NCBI RefSeq assembly: GCF_014197035.1
Contig: NZ_JACIEU010000002.1
Location: forward strand, 300,204 to 364,203
DNA from: Sphingobium scionense
Lineage (GTDB): Bacteria; Pseudomonadota; Alphaproteobacteria; Sphingomonadales; Sphingomonadaceae
Reading direction: 5' to 3'
Length of the DNA stretch: 64,000 bases
Shown here in pieces: positions 20,277-28,953 of this stretch. Under the pieces are notes generated by a model. The model was given only the letters and a program-made list of their open reading frames with translations. It was not told the origin of the DNA and did no database searches. The position numbers and the translations under genes were made by a program. The number at the start of each line of letters is the position of its first letter. The stretch's first letter is position 1.

Positions 20277-22061
20277 TCAGGGCACCTCGTCCTGGCGCAG
20301 GCGACGCAGGCGGGGGGCGGACTGGAGCTGGGCGGCTTCCTTGATGCCGACGCGCAGATCCTCGCGTGCCTGGTGGATCGAGGCGATCACCGGGCCCATG
20401 GCGACGCCCAGGTCGACCAGTGCGGTTTCGGCCAGTTGCAGCGAGCTTTCGAGCGTTTCGGGCACGGCGTCGCTGGCCCCCGCCTTGTAGAGTTGAGTGG
20501 CATGGTCGGCATCGCGGGCGCGGGCGATGATCGGCAGGTCGGGCACCCAGCCACGCACCCGCTTGGTGACGCGCACCGACAGGACCGGATCGTCCATCGT
20601 CAGGATGAGGGCGCGGGCATGGCCGAGGCGGAGGCGGTCGAGCATTTCGGCGCGTGCGACGTCGCCGAAGAGGATGGGATAGCCCAGGCGCCGGGCTTCG
20701 GCGACGACGTCTGGGTCGGATTCGACGACGATGAAGCGCTGGCCATGGGTCTTGAGCAGGTCGCAGACCATCTGCCCGACGCGGCCAAAGCCGATGACGA
20801 CGGCGGCCGCCTCGATCTGGTCAGGATCGGCTTCGATACGTTCCTCGCCTATCGCGTTTTCCAGCCGTTGGGCGATGTCATGGCCGAAGCGGGCAAGCAG
20901 CGGCGTGATGGTGAGGCCGATGGCGGTGACGATTTGCCAGAAGGCGGCAGTGGAGGGGAGGATCAGCTTGGCGGCGGCCGCCGCCGACAGCACGATCAAT
21001 GTGGTTTCCGAGGGGCTGGACATCAGCACGCCGACTTCCAGCGCGACGCCCTTGCGCACGCCCGAGAAATAGAGAAGCAGGCCGGTGACCAGCGTCTTGG
21101 CGAGCACGACGCCGAGCACGGCGAGCAACAGGCTGGGCCAGTTGGCGAGGATCACGCGCAGGTCCAGGCTCATGCCCACGGTGATGAGGAAGACGCCGAG
21201 CGCCAGCCCCTTGAACGGGGCGGTCATCACTTCGACCTCGCCATGATAGTCGGTTTCGGCGATCAGGATGCCTGCAAGCAGAGCACCGACGATCGGCGAG
21301 AGGCCGGCGATCGAGGTAGCGAGGCTGGAGACGATCACCACCAGCAGGCTGGCGGCGAGGAAGACTTCTGGGCTCTTGGTGCGCGCGGCCTGGCGGAAGA
21401 TATGGGGCAGGATGAAGCGGCCGAAGACCAGCATCACGGCGATGGTGAGCCCGCCCTTCAAAAGGGTGGTGGCGAGTTCGTTCCAGGCGGCGTCCGGGCT
21501 GGTGGCGACCGAAGGGGCGAGGGCACCGAGCATGAAGATGATCGGTACCAGCGCCAGATCCTCGAACAGCAGCATCGAGAAGGCCGACCGGCCGACCGCG
21601 CTCTGGGTGCCGACCATGGGCAGCACTACGGCGGTGGAGGATAAAGCGAGGGCCAGGCCGAGGCCGATCGCGCCGGCCGTCGGCTGGCCAAGCAGATAGA
21701 GGCCCATGGCAATAAGGGCCGCACTGCCCAGCAGTTCGGTGGCACCGACGCCGAATACCTGCGCGCGCATGCTCCACAAACGCCGGAAGCTCAGTTCCAG
21801 CCCTATGGAAAAGAGCAATAATATGACGCCCAATTCTGCAAATGGCTCAATCGCCGCCCGGTTGGAGATGGTGACATGATAGAGCCAGGGATATTCGCCG
21901 ACCAGCGAGCCAAGTCCTGCCGGGCCGACAGCAAGTCCCACCAGAATGAAACCGATGACGGGGCTGATGCGGAAGCGGGCAAAGCCGGGAATGACCAACC
22001 CAGCAGCTCCCAGGATGACGAGGGAGTCACTGAAGCTCTGCGGATTGATTGCGTCGGTCAT
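20277..22061 (-). CDS. Kef/CPA2-type cation:proton antiporter with RCK domain
   Basis: A 594-residue CPA2 transporter: about 12 membrane helices (residues 10-390) with FAELGVILLLFSIGLELS and LALSSTAVVLPM, GRSAFSMLLFEDLALVPII and LITVGMSLDL, then a cytosolic TrkA-N/RCK domain with the nucleotide-binding VVIGFGRVGQMVCDLL and VVESDPDV at about 410-540. KefB/KefC and YbaL-like proteins exchange K+ (or Na+) for protons under control of NAD(H) or glutathione adducts. A quinone-reductase-like KefF/G partner is not adjacent. It is divergent from a small unknown gene. Confidence 0.92.
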   Translation of the reverse strand: MTDAINPQSFSDSLVILGAAGLVIPGFARFRISPVIGFILVGLAVGPAGLGSLVGEYPWLYHVTISNRAAIEPFAELGVILLLFSIGLELSFRRLWSMRAQVFGVGATELLGSAALIAMGLYLLGQPTAGAIGLGLALALSSTAVVLPMVGTQSAVGRSAFSMLLFEDLALVPIIFMLGALAPSVATSPDAAWNELATTLLKGGLTIAVMLVFGRFILPHIFRQAARTKSPEVFLAASLLVVIVSSLATSIAGLSPIVGALLAGILIAETDYHGEVEVMTAPFKGLALGVFLITVGMSLDLRVILANWPSLLLAVLGVVLAKTLVTGLLLYFSGVRKGVALEVGVLMSSPSETTLIVLSAAAAAKLILPSTAAFWQIVTAIGLTITPLLARFGHDIAQRLENAIGEERIEADPDQIEAAAVVIGFGRVGQMVCDLLKTHGQRFIVVESDPDVVAEARRLGYPILFGDVARAEMLDRLRLGHARALILTMDDPVLSVRVTKRVRGWVPDLPIIARARDADHATQLYKAGASDAVPETLESSLQLAETALVDLGVAMGPVIASIHQAREDLRVGIKEAAQLQSAPRLRRLRQDEVP

Positions 22062-22240
22062 GACGCATCATTGCGGGGGAAGCGGGGAATTGCCACCCTT
22101 TCGCCAAAAGAAATCCCATGAGGCGCGCTGGAGCTTGTGTCGCGGGGCGCATGGCATTTGCGTTACCGGCCTGTAATTTTCCGGACATCCGGGTGAAAAA
22201 TCGGGGGTGCTAAAAGGGCGGTCGGATTTGCTATGGACGA

Positions 22241-22546
22241 ATGGTGATGGGAATGATGGCTGCGCCGCTGCAAGATGCGCCGATCAGCGCCGGGGATATC
22301 CTGATCTGGGCACGGGTCGAGCAGGCTCTCGCCGGGAAGAACGCGGCCCTGGCGGCGCTGGTCAAGGCCAGGGCGTGCGGGCGGGCCATAGGCTCTGCCG
22401 CCGATGTCGAGATCGCATCCGAGCTTTCCCGGATGGAGGAGGCGCAACTGGTAAGGTTGTGGCTGGGTGCTGACGATCCCGAACATCCGACCCGCCGGGA
22501 AATGCTCGCGCTCGACCGTTTGGCGTTGATCGACGCCGATTTCTGA
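22241..22546 (+). CDS. Small protein of unknown function
   Basis: The frame encodes 101 residues, mostly helical and acidic-to-neutral, with alternating Ala/Leu-rich helices (AGDILIWARVEQALAGKNAALAALVK in part) and no cysteine cluster, signal peptide or membrane segment. GGA sits close before the ATG; in-frame ATGs at 22247, 22253 and 22256 are alternatives. It is divergent from the Kef-type antiporter gene and convergent with the FkbM methyltransferase gene. I do not recognise the family. Its good codon periodicity (high GC at third positions) supports a real gene. Confidence 0.5.
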   Translation: MVMGMMAAPLQDAPISAGDILIWARVEQALAGKNAALAALVKARACGRAIGSAADVEIASELSRMEEAQLVRLWLGADDPEHPTRREMLALDRLALIDADF

Positions 22547-22675
22547 TCATTGGCCAGGGCAGGCTGCTGCAGGCGATGGGATTAGAGCGGATATTGCCGG
22601 TGGATGGGAGAACGCAACGCGCAAAACCGATTCTCAATCTTGCGCGATGCTTCGGAAAACCGGGGTCTGGCTAGA

Positions 22676-23593
22676 CTAGCTGCTTGCCGTTTCGCGCACG
22701 GGCGTTGGCAGTGATCGATTGCGAAAGATCAGATTAGCCTGTGTCCTGACGACCATTTCATATTCATCATCGAACTGCGCGATCAGGGGCAGCAGGCCGG
22801 GGCGATAGGCGCCGACTTCGCCCGCTTCGAAGATGATCCAATTGGGGCGATAAGGGGAACTGCCAATCAGATGGTTGAGTACCTTGATGTCTTCACCTTC
22901 GATGTCGATCGACAGGAGGTCGAAGTAGAGCGGGATATTCTCCCTTTCCAATATGGTCGGCAATGTTTCCATGTCGACCGCGAGGCTCCCCCTTGTCGGA
23001 CCGAACATCCGGCTGTGATTTTCATTGAGCGATGATACGCCATCGGACGATCCGATATGCAATGTCGCGCTACCGGCCCTGTCGGACACGGCGACATTGA
23101 CGATTCGATAGTCCAGTGCGCCAAATTCCTCGCGGATATTGTCGATCAGCTTGCTATTGGCTTCAACTAACAGGCCGCGCCAGCCAAACCAGCGCAGCAA
23201 GTCATAGCTGTTCGATCCTGTCCGGCCCATTACGCCGACATCAACCAGGATCTTATTGGAGCAGGCTGTGTCCATCATCGCGCGGATCAGCAGCGATACC
23301 TCGCCGAACTGGGACATGTCGGCGAAAAATCCGTTCTTTTCCTGCGGATAATATTGCCGCGCAATATCGGCTCGCCGCGCGTAAAATTCCGGTGAGTGCA
23401 GGATCGCGTCGAGCACATCCGAAACCGATGCCCGATCATCCGACAGAGCTGCGGCGAAATGGGCATGCCCTGTCGGATCAGGCGCGCGCAGCAGCAGCTT
23501 GCGATAGAGAATATCGACCAACTGCCGGGCATCATCATGTCTGTGCCTCCTGCGCCGCATAGCGCGTAGGCACCGCTTCCATAGTCCTGCCAA
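22676..23593 (-). CDS. FkbM family methyltransferase with DUF4214-like N-terminus
   Basis: The 305-residue protein joins a short DUF4214-like helical region at about 20-80 (LVDILYRKLLLRAPDPTGH, typical of glycan-linked proteins) to an FkbM-type SAM methyltransferase at about 110-290 (ILVDVGVMGRTGSNSYDLL, LLVEAN, VNVAVSDRAGSATLHIG, DLLSIDIEGEDIKVL). Such enzymes O-methylate sugars or other surface molecules. The glycine-rich SAM motif reads DVGVMGRTG instead of the common DVGANIG. Base composition looks lower in GC than the neighbours, and it lies directly beyond the 3' end of tRNA-Leu, so acquisition by transfer is possible. Confidence 0.8.
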   Translation of the reverse strand: MAGLWKRCLRAMRRRRHRHDDARQLVDILYRKLLLRAPDPTGHAHFAAALSDDRASVSDVLDAILHSPEFYARRADIARQYYPQEKNGFFADMSQFGEVSLLIRAMMDTACSNKILVDVGVMGRTGSNSYDLLRWFGWRGLLVEANSKLIDNIREEFGALDYRIVNVAVSDRAGSATLHIGSSDGVSSLNENHSRMFGPTRGSLAVDMETLPTILERENIPLYFDLLSIDIEGEDIKVLNHLIGSSPYRPNWIIFEAGEVGAYRPGLLPLIAQFDDEYEMVVRTQANLIFRNRSLPTPVRETASS

Positions 23594-23630
23594 GCTCTTG
23601 CCTTTGCCTACCGAAGATCAGGTCTGATGA

Positions 23631-23716
23631 TGGTGCGGACGATGGGACTTGAACCCATATTCCCCGGGGGAGGCGGATTTTAAGTCCGCTGCGTCTACCG
23701 ATTTCGCCACGTCCGC
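23631..23716 (-). tRNA. tRNA-Leu (anticodon TAA)
   Basis: An 86-base tRNA read on the minus strand with a 7-bp acceptor stem (GCGGACG / CGTCCGC), a long variable arm (CCTCCCCCGGGGAA region) typical of type II leucine tRNAs, the loop CTTAAAA giving anticodon TAA, T-loop GGTTCAAGTCC and an encoded CCA end. It reads codon UUA/UUG. The gene lies just upstream of ihfB's 3' end on the same strand. Confidence 0.95.
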
Positions 23717-23764
23717 GCTGCGCCTTCCCCTGAAGGCTTGGGCGCGGCAGGTCAAGAGGGGCGG

Positions 23765-24055
23765 TCAGTCGGCGAGCTTGCCGTTCAGCCGCTCGCGCAT
23801 TTCCTTGCCCGGCTTGAAATAGGGAACACGCTTGGCCGAGACCGGCACCTGTTCGCCGGTACGCGGATTGCGGCCGGTGCGGGCATCGCGTGCGCGGGTG
23901 GTGAACGCGCCGAAACCGCGCAGTTCGACCCGGCCTCCGCCCGACAGACGGTCGACAATTTCCCGGAAGAAGAGGTCGACGATCTTCTCCACCTCCTGCA
24001 GGCTGAGGCCCGGATTTTCTTCGCCGAGTTTCTGGATCAGTTCAGAACGGATCAT
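23765..24055 (-). CDS. ihfB: Integration host factor subunit beta
   Basis: IHF bends DNA at specific sites in recombination, replication and promoters; this is the beta chain of the heterodimer. The 96 residues from the ATG at 24055 match the HU/IHF family: [10 protein letters not shown], the dimer helices [16 protein letters not shown], and the DNA-intercalating arm [17 protein letters not shown] followed by [23 protein letters not shown] stands immediately upstream. A near-consensus promoter lies 37-65 bases before the start. The short C-terminus is normal for beta. It sits downstream of rpsA, the usual order in proteobacteria. Confidence 0.96.
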   Translation of the reverse strand: MIRSELIQKLGEENPGLSLQEVEKIVDLFFREIVDRLSGGGRVELRGFGAFTTRARDARTGRNPRTGEQVPVSAKRVPYFKPGKEMRERLNGKLAD

Positions 24056-24091
24056 AAGTCCTCCAGCACCCCAAATATTCCCCTCCGGACA

Positions 24092-24120
24092 TTTATAAAC
24101 AATTGGCAAGCCGTTGACAA
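24092..24120 (-). promoter_or_regulatory. Sigma-70 promoter of ihfB
   Basis: On the minus strand TTGTCA (complement of 24115-24120) and TATAAA (complement of 24092-24097) are spaced by exactly 17 bases, 36 bases before the ihfB start. This is the clearest housekeeping promoter in the window. Confidence 0.75.
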
Positions 24121-24173
24121 TCGGGGAGCAATCAAATCGTTTCGAAGCGGCAAGGAAATGTCGCATGGACAGG

Positions 24174-24210
24174 AAAAAGCCCGCCGGAACCTGGGTTCCG
24201 GCGGGCTTTT
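24174..24210 (-). terminator. Intrinsic terminator of rpsA
   Basis: A 12-bp perfect stem (GCCCGCCGGAAC / GTTCCGGCGGGC) with a four-base loop is flanked by A5 and T4 tracts, so read on the minus strand it ends in U5. It lies 28 bases after the rpsA stop and insulates ihfB. Confidence 0.9.
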
Positions 24211-24237
24211 CTTTGCCTGTTGGCAGGAAGGAAGGGA

Positions 24238-25950
24238 TTAGCCTTCGTTCTTGGCCTTGAGCGCTTCGCCCAGGATGTCGCCCAGCGATGCGCCGCTGTC
24301 CGACGAGCCATATTGTGCAACAGCCTGCTTTTCTTCGGCGATCTGCATCGCCTTGACCGAGAAGGTCGGCTTCTTGGCGCGGTCGAAACCGGTTACCATG
24401 GCGTCGAACTTCTGACCCAGCTGGAAGCGTTCCGAACGCTGTTCGTCGCGGTCGCGGCCCAGGTCGCTGCGCTTGATGAAGCCGGTGGCGCCATCTTCGC
24501 CAGCCTGGACTTCCAGGCCGCCGTCGCGAACTTCCAGAACGGTCACGGTGACGATCGCGTTCTTGTTGAGGCCAGCAGCAGCGGCGGTGGTGCCGCCAGC
24601 GGCCGGGCCGCCACGCTCAAGCTGCTTCATGCCGAGGCTGATGCGCTCCTTCTCGACGTCGATGTCGAGAACGACGGCCTGAACCGTCTCGCCCTTGCGG
24701 TGCAGCGCCAGCGCGTCTTCGCCCGAGATGCCCCAAGCGATGTCCGACATGTGGACCATGCCGTCGACGTCGCCGTCCAGGCCGATGAACAGGCCGAATT
24801 CGGTCGCGTTCTTGACTTCGCCCTCGACGGTCGAGCCGATCGGGTGACGCTCTGCGAAGCTGTCCCAGGGGTTGTTCTGGGCCTGCTTGAGGCCGAGCGA
24901 GATGCGGCGCTTCTCGGGATCGACTTCCAGAACGATGACTTCCACTTCCTGGCTCGTCGAAACGATCTTGCCGGGGTGGACGTTCTTCTTGGTCCAGGAC
25001 ATTTCCGAAACATGGACCAGGCCTTCGATGCCCGGCTCCAGTTCAACGAACGCACCATATTCGGTGATGTTCGTGACGCGGCCCGACAGCTTCGCACCGA
25101 CCGGGTACTTGGCGGCTGCGCCTTCCCACGGATCGCTTTCCAGCTGCTTCATGCCGAGGCTGATGCGCTGGGTTTCGCGGTTGATGCGGATGATCTGGAC
25201 ACGGACGGTGTCGCCGATGTTGATCATTTCGTTCGGGTGGTTGATGCGCTTGTACGACAGGTCGGTGACGTGCAGCAGGCCATCGATGCCGCCCAGGTCA
25301 ACGAACGCACCATAGTCGGTGATGTTCTTGACGACGCCTTCGATGATCTGGCCTTCGGCCAGGGTCTGGATCAGGCCCGAGCGCTGTTCGGCGCGGGTTT
25401 CTTCCAGGATGGCGCGACGCGACACGACGATGTTGCCACGACGGCGATCCATCTTGAGGATCTGGAAGGGCTGCGGGATGTCCATGAGCGGGGTGACGTC
25501 GCGGACGGGGCGGATGTCGACCTGCGAACCGGGCAGGAAGGCGACGGCGCCGTCGAGGTCGACGGTGAAGCCACCCTTGACGCGGCCGAAGATGACGCCT
25601 TCGACGCGGGCGCTTTCGGTGAACTCGGCTTCCAGCTTGTCCCAGGCGGCTTCGCGGCGAGCGCGGTCGCGCGACAGCATGGCTTCGCCATGGGCGTTTT
25701 CGACGCGGTCGACATAGACTTCGACTTCGTCGCCGACCTTGAGGTCAGCCTTCTGGCCGGGAGCGGCGAATTCGCGCAGCGGCACGCGGCCTTCCGACTT
25801 CAGGCCGACGTCGATCAGCGCCATGTCGTTTTCGATGCCGGTAACGGTGCCCTTTACGACGCGGCCTTCAAAGCCGCCGTCTTCGCCACCGAGAGAATCA
25901 TTGAGAAGCGCGGCGAAATCGTCGCGCGAGGGGAATGCCGTAGAGGCCAT
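24238..25950 (-). CDS. rpsA: 30S ribosomal protein S1
   Basis: S1 helps the 30S subunit bind mRNA. The 570-residue protein contains six S1/OB-fold repeats: two divergent N-terminal ones ([46 protein letters not shown] in part) and four canonical repeats containing [41 protein letters not shown] and [20 protein letters not shown]. The start at 25950 (MASTAFPS) is chosen for AAGGA seven bases upstream; the open frame continues further without a signal. It follows cmk and aroA on the same strand and ends at a strong terminator. Confidence 0.97.
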   Translation of the reverse strand: MASTAFPSRDDFAALLNDSLGGEDGGFEGRVVKGTVTGIENDMALIDVGLKSEGRVPLREFAAPGQKADLKVGDEVEVYVDRVENAHGEAMLSRDRARREAAWDKLEAEFTESARVEGVIFGRVKGGFTVDLDGAVAFLPGSQVDIRPVRDVTPLMDIPQPFQILKMDRRRGNIVVSRRAILEETRAEQRSGLIQTLAEGQIIEGVVKNITDYGAFVDLGGIDGLLHVTDLSYKRINHPNEMINIGDTVRVQIIRINRETQRISLGMKQLESDPWEGAAAKYPVGAKLSGRVTNITEYGAFVELEPGIEGLVHVSEMSWTKKNVHPGKIVSTSQEVEVIVLEVDPEKRRISLGLKQAQNNPWDSFAERHPIGSTVEGEVKNATEFGLFIGLDGDVDGMVHMSDIAWGISGEDALALHRKGETVQAVVLDIDVEKERISLGMKQLERGGPAAGGTTAAAAGLNKNAIVTVTVLEVRDGGLEVQAGEDGATGFIKRSDLGRDRDEQRSERFQLGQKFDAMVTGFDRAKKPTFSVKAMQIAEEKQAVAQYGSSDSGASLGDILGEALKAKNEG

Positions 25951-26073
25951 GGTTGGTCCTTCACTCATCATTGCTGGCCAATCGGTTGTGTCCGATGGTC
26001 TTTGGCCAAACCACGCGCAGGACCGAATATCCGGCGCGTATCCAAGGGGTTGGGCGGTGGAACGTCCGGGCTG

Positions 26074-26111
26074 GAAAAACGAAAGGGCGCCCGGAAACAT
26101 CCGCGCGCCTT
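26074..26111 (-). terminator. Probable terminator after cmk
   Basis: On the minus strand AAGGCGCGCGGA and TCCGGGCGCCCTT form an imperfect GC-rich stem followed by TCGTTTTT. It lies 15 bases after the cmk stop and upstream of the rpsA start, so aroA-cmk and rpsA are likely separate transcription units, at least in part. Confidence 0.6.
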
Positions 26112-26125
26112 ATCGGGTCACACGC

Positions 26126-26755
26126 TTACGGGCGACCTTCAAGCTGGGCGTCCACAAGCGCGATCGCCCGCTGGACGGCCGCGTCTATAGTCAAATTGCT
26201 GGTATCTAGCAAGTCGGCGCCATCGGCGATCTTGAGCGGGGCGTGGTCACGGCTCATGTCGCGGGTATCGCGGGCCTGGATGTCGGCGATCAGGCTGTCC
26301 ATGTCGGGCTGGCCGCCATGGGCCTGGGCATCCTTGAAGCGGCGTTCGGCGCGGACATGGACGCTGGCGGTGACGAAGATCTTGGCATCGGCGTCCGGTG
26401 CGATGACGGTGCCGATGTCGCGTCCGTCGAGGATGGCGCCGCCCGGCTGGGTGGCGAAGTCGCGCTGGCGCTGGACCAGCGCGTCGCGCACGCTCTGATG
26501 CACCGACACGCGCGAGGCGAGGCTGCCGACCGCTTCGCTGCGCAGCGCCGGATCGGCAAGGATGGCGTCGTCGAAACCGCAGGCGGCCAGCGCGTCGGCC
26601 TGATGATCGGGGTCGCCGCCATTTTTCAGCACGGACAAGCCCACGGCGCGATAGAGCAGGCCGGTGTCGAGCACGGGCAGGCCATAATGGCGCCCCAGCG
26701 CCTTGGCGATCGTGCCCTTGCCTGATGCGGCGGGACCGTCGACGGCGATGATCAT
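26126..26755 (-). CDS. cmk: Cytidylate kinase
   Basis: CMP kinase phosphorylates CMP/dCMP for nucleotide supply. The 209 residues show the P-loop VDGPAASGKGTIAKAL at about 4-19, the substrate segment YGLPVLDTGLLYRAVG, the CMP-binding insert with LASRVSVHQSVRDAL, and ILDGRDIGTVIAPDADAKIF with the conserved DGRDIGT. Length and order are standard. Its ATG overlaps the aroA stop by four bases (ATGA), giving translational coupling. The aroA-cmk-rpsA order is widely conserved in proteobacteria. Confidence 0.96.
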   Translation of the reverse strand: MIIAVDGPAASGKGTIAKALGRHYGLPVLDTGLLYRAVGLSVLKNGGDPDHQADALAACGFDDAILADPALRSEAVGSLASRVSVHQSVRDALVQRQRDFATQPGGAILDGRDIGTVIAPDADAKIFVTASVHVRAERRFKDAQAHGGQPDMDSLIADIQARDTRDMSRDHAPLKIADGADLLDTSNLTIDAAVQRAIALVDAQLEGRP

Positions 26756-28092
26756 GCGATGGCTCCGAGTGTCTGGAGCAGGGTGGTGAAGGTCGGGAAG
26801 CTGGTCGCGACCGGGCGCATGTCGTCGATGGTGACGCCATCGCGCGAGACCAGGCCGGCGACCGCGAAACTCATGGCGATGCGATGATCCAGCTTGGTGG
26901 CGATCGGGCCGCCGCCGGGCAGGGGCTGGCCGCCGCTGCCCTCGATGATGATGCCGTCTTCCAGTTCCTCGACCGTGACGCCGATCGCGCGCAGGCCGGT
27001 GGCCATGGTGGCGATGCGGTCCGATTCCTTGACGCGCAGCTCGTCGAGGCCGCGGAAGATGCTGCGGCCATGTGCGAAGGCTGCCGCGATGAAGGCGACG
27101 GGATATTCGTCGATCATGCTGGGCGCGCGGGCGGGATCGGGCTCGACGCCGTTCAGGGCGGAGGCGGTGACGACCAGGTCGCCGACCGGCTCGCCGCCGA
27201 CTTCGCGGGCGTTGATGATCTCGATCGATCCGCCCATCTCGCGCAGCAGGTCGATCAGGCCCGCGCGGGTGGCGTTGAGGCCGACATTGCTGATCGTTAC
27301 CTGCGATCCCGGCACCAGCAGCGCGGCGACCATCGGGAAGGCGGCCGACGAGGGGTCGCCGGGCACGACGATATTCTGCGGCTTGAGTTCGGCCTCGCCC
27401 TTGAGCGTGATGATGCGGGTGCCGTCGGCCTGCACCTCGACATCGAGGTCGGCGCCGAAGCCCTTGAGCATGCGTTCGCTATGGTCGCGGGTCGGGATCG
27501 GCTCGACCACGCGGGTGATGCCGGGCGTGTTGAGACCGGCGAGCAAAATCGCCGACTTCACCTGGGCCGAAGCGACGGGCAGGGTATAGTCGAGCGGCAC
27601 GGCCGGGCAGGCGCCGGTCATGGTCAGCGGCAGGCGATCGCCGGGGCTGGTCGTGAAGCTGGCGCCGACACGGGAGAGCGGTTCGGTGACGCGCGCCATC
27701 GGGCGCTTGCTCAAGGATGCGTCGCCGACGAAGGTGGCGGTGATGCCATGGCTGGCGACCAGGCCCATCAGCAGGCGGGTCGATGTGCCGCTATTGCCCA
27801 TGTCGAGCGCTTGCAGCGGCTGGAGCAGGCTGCCGACGCCGACGCCGTGAATATGCCAGATGCCGTCATCGTCGCGCTGGATGTCCGCGCCCATCGCGCG
27901 CATGGCTGCCGCGGTGGCCAGTACATCCTCGCCCTCCAGCAGGCCTTCGACCCGGCTTTCGCCCACGGCCAGGGCGGACAGCATCAGCGAACGGTGGGAA
28001 ATGCTTTTGTCGCCCGGAACCGCCACGGCGCCGGACAGGACAGGGGCGGCGGTGAAGGTCATCGGGCTGGGTTGGTCATTATGGCTGGTCAC
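26752..28092 (-). CDS. aroA: 3-phosphoshikimate 1-carboxyvinyltransferase (EPSP synthase), CP4-like
   Basis: AroA joins shikimate-3-phosphate and phosphoenolpyruvate in the shikimate pathway. The 446-residue enzyme has PGDKSISHRSLM at 26-37, LLEGEDV, GDASLSKRPM, ASAQVKSAILLAGLNTPG, PGDPSSAAFP, APSMIDEYP and LDHRIAMSFAV. This spelling (RLLMGLV, NTPGITRVVEPIPTRDHSERML, PSMIDEYP) follows class II enzymes such as the Agrobacterium CP4 form and not the enterobacterial class I. At the position of CP4 Ala100, however, the residue is Gly102 (GNSGTSTR). It is divergent from a FYDLN-type gene and coupled to cmk. Confidence 0.96.
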   Translation of the reverse strand: MTSHNDQPSPMTFTAAPVLSGAVAVPGDKSISHRSLMLSALAVGESRVEGLLEGEDVLATAAAMRAMGADIQRDDDGIWHIHGVGVGSLLQPLQALDMGNSGTSTRLLMGLVASHGITATFVGDASLSKRPMARVTEPLSRVGASFTTSPGDRLPLTMTGACPAVPLDYTLPVASAQVKSAILLAGLNTPGITRVVEPIPTRDHSERMLKGFGADLDVEVQADGTRIITLKGEAELKPQNIVVPGDPSSAAFPMVAALLVPGSQVTISNVGLNATRAGLIDLLREMGGSIEIINAREVGGEPVGDLVVTASALNGVEPDPARAPSMIDEYPVAFIAAAFAHGRSIFRGLDELRVKESDRIATMATGLRAIGVTVEELEDGIIIEGSGGQPLPGGGPIATKLDHRIAMSFAVAGLVSRDGVTIDDMRPVATSFPTFTTLLQTLGAIA

Positions 28093-28238
28093 GGGGTATC
28101 CATCATCTTGGAACCGAAAAAATGCGCCCGGCTTTTGACAGCGCGGTCTCGCTATGGCAAGGCGCCCGACGTTTCGTGGGCGACTTCCGTCGTGCCGCGT
28201 GATTTCTGTTTGAGCATCGAAGAAGGAACAGGCCGGAC

Positions 28239-28577
28239 ATGGTGAAGGCTGAATGGGGCACGAAGCGGACCTGCCCGAAATGCGCGACTCGCTTCTACGA
28301 CCTGGGCAAGGATGACCCGGTGACCTGCATCAACTGCGGCGCCGCCTGGGAGCCCGAACCGGTGCTGAAGTCGAAGCAGCCGCTGCCGTATGAAGAGGTT
28401 GCGCCCAAGAAGGTCGTCGAGACCGCCGATGGCGAGCTGGAGACGGCGGACGATGATCTGGACATCGATCTGGACGTCGACGACGATGGCGATTCGCCGG
28501 ACAATGACGTCGATCTGGGCGGCGATGACGACCTGGGCGTCGAAGCCGGCGGCGATGACAATGACGACGATAATTAA
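28239..28577 (+). CDS. TIGR02300 (FYDLN acid) family protein
   Basis: The 112-residue protein begins with a small zinc-ribbon-like region: TKRTCPKCATRFYDLGKDDPVTCINCG, given here as two CxxC pairs at C12/C15 and C30/C33 around the name-giving FYDLGKDDP. The rest is a highly acidic Asp/Glu tail of about 50 residues, which inflates the repeat look of the DNA. The family is almost confined to alphaproteobacteria, where it typically sits next to aroA as here. Its function is unknown; the metal site and acidic tail suggest a binding role and not catalysis. Confidence 0.9.
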   Translation: MVKAEWGTKRTCPKCATRFYDLGKDDPVTCINCGAAWEPEPVLKSKQPLPYEEVAPKKVVETADGELETADDDLDIDLDVDDDGDSPDNDVDLGGDDDLGVEAGGDDNDDDN

Positions 28578-28665
28578 GTGAAAATTCTGCTTGCCAACGG
28601 GATCGCCTGATCCTAGAGGCAGCGACCTCCGAGGCGCCGGACCCAACGGCGCCTCATGATGGTAC

Positions 28666-28741
28666 GGGGCCTTAGCTCAGCTGGGAGAGCGCCTGCATGG
28701 CATGCAGGAGGTCAGCGGTTCGATCCCGCTAGGCTCCACCA
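28666..28741 (+). tRNA. tRNA-Ala (anticodon GGC), copy 1
   Basis: A 76-base tRNA with acceptor GGGGCCT / AGGCTCC, D arm GCTCAGCTGGGAGAGC, anticodon stem-loop CCTGCATGGCATGCAGG with anticodon GGC, T loop GGTTCGATCC and encoded CCA. It reads GCC/GCU codons. A second identical copy lies 136 bases downstream. Confidence 0.96.
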
Positions 28742-28788
28742 ATTTTTCGGAATCCGAAAATGTCCGGGGGACATTTTCCCGAAAAATT
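28741..28788 (+). terminator. Compound hairpin after tRNA-Ala copy 1
   Basis: Outer arms AATTTTTCGG (28741-28750) and CCGAAAAATT (28779-28788) enclose inner arms GAAAATGTCC (28756-28765) and GGACATTTTC (28769-28778), with a five-base bulge on the left and a GGG loop. All 20 pairs are perfect. It begins at the last base of the tRNA, so it may end or process that transcript; the second tRNA copy has no such structure, only T5. Confidence 0.6.
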
Positions 28789-28877
28789 CCCAAGCGTAAG
28801 CGCGGGAGGACATTCGGCCGACGGCATTGCCGGACATGGTCTGATCCATCGGGACGCGGCGTGCGCCGTATCAGGAT

Positions 28878-28953
28878 GGGGCCTTAGCTCAGCTGGGAGA
28901 GCGCCTGCATGGCATGCAGGAGGTCAGCGGTTCGATCCCGCTAGGCTCCACCA
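28878..28953 (+). tRNA. tRNA-Ala (anticodon GGC), copy 2
   Basis: Base-for-base identical to the first copy, including the encoded CCA. The spacer between them is unrelated to either flank, so only the tRNA itself is duplicated. Confidence 0.96.

Noticed and set aside
20271..21644. 457-codon plus-strand frame opposite the Kef antiporter, rich in His/Gly/Asp
   Set aside because: Composition is typical of antisense translation of membrane-protein codons; the antiporter is intact.
24220..26190. 656-codon plus-strand frame opposite rpsA
   Set aside because: Shadow of the repetitive S1 domains; no start signal and no family resemblance.
28430..28577. GAC/GAT-rich tract resembling a microsatellite
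   Set aside because: It encodes the acidic tail of the FYDLN-family protein in frame up to a proper stop.
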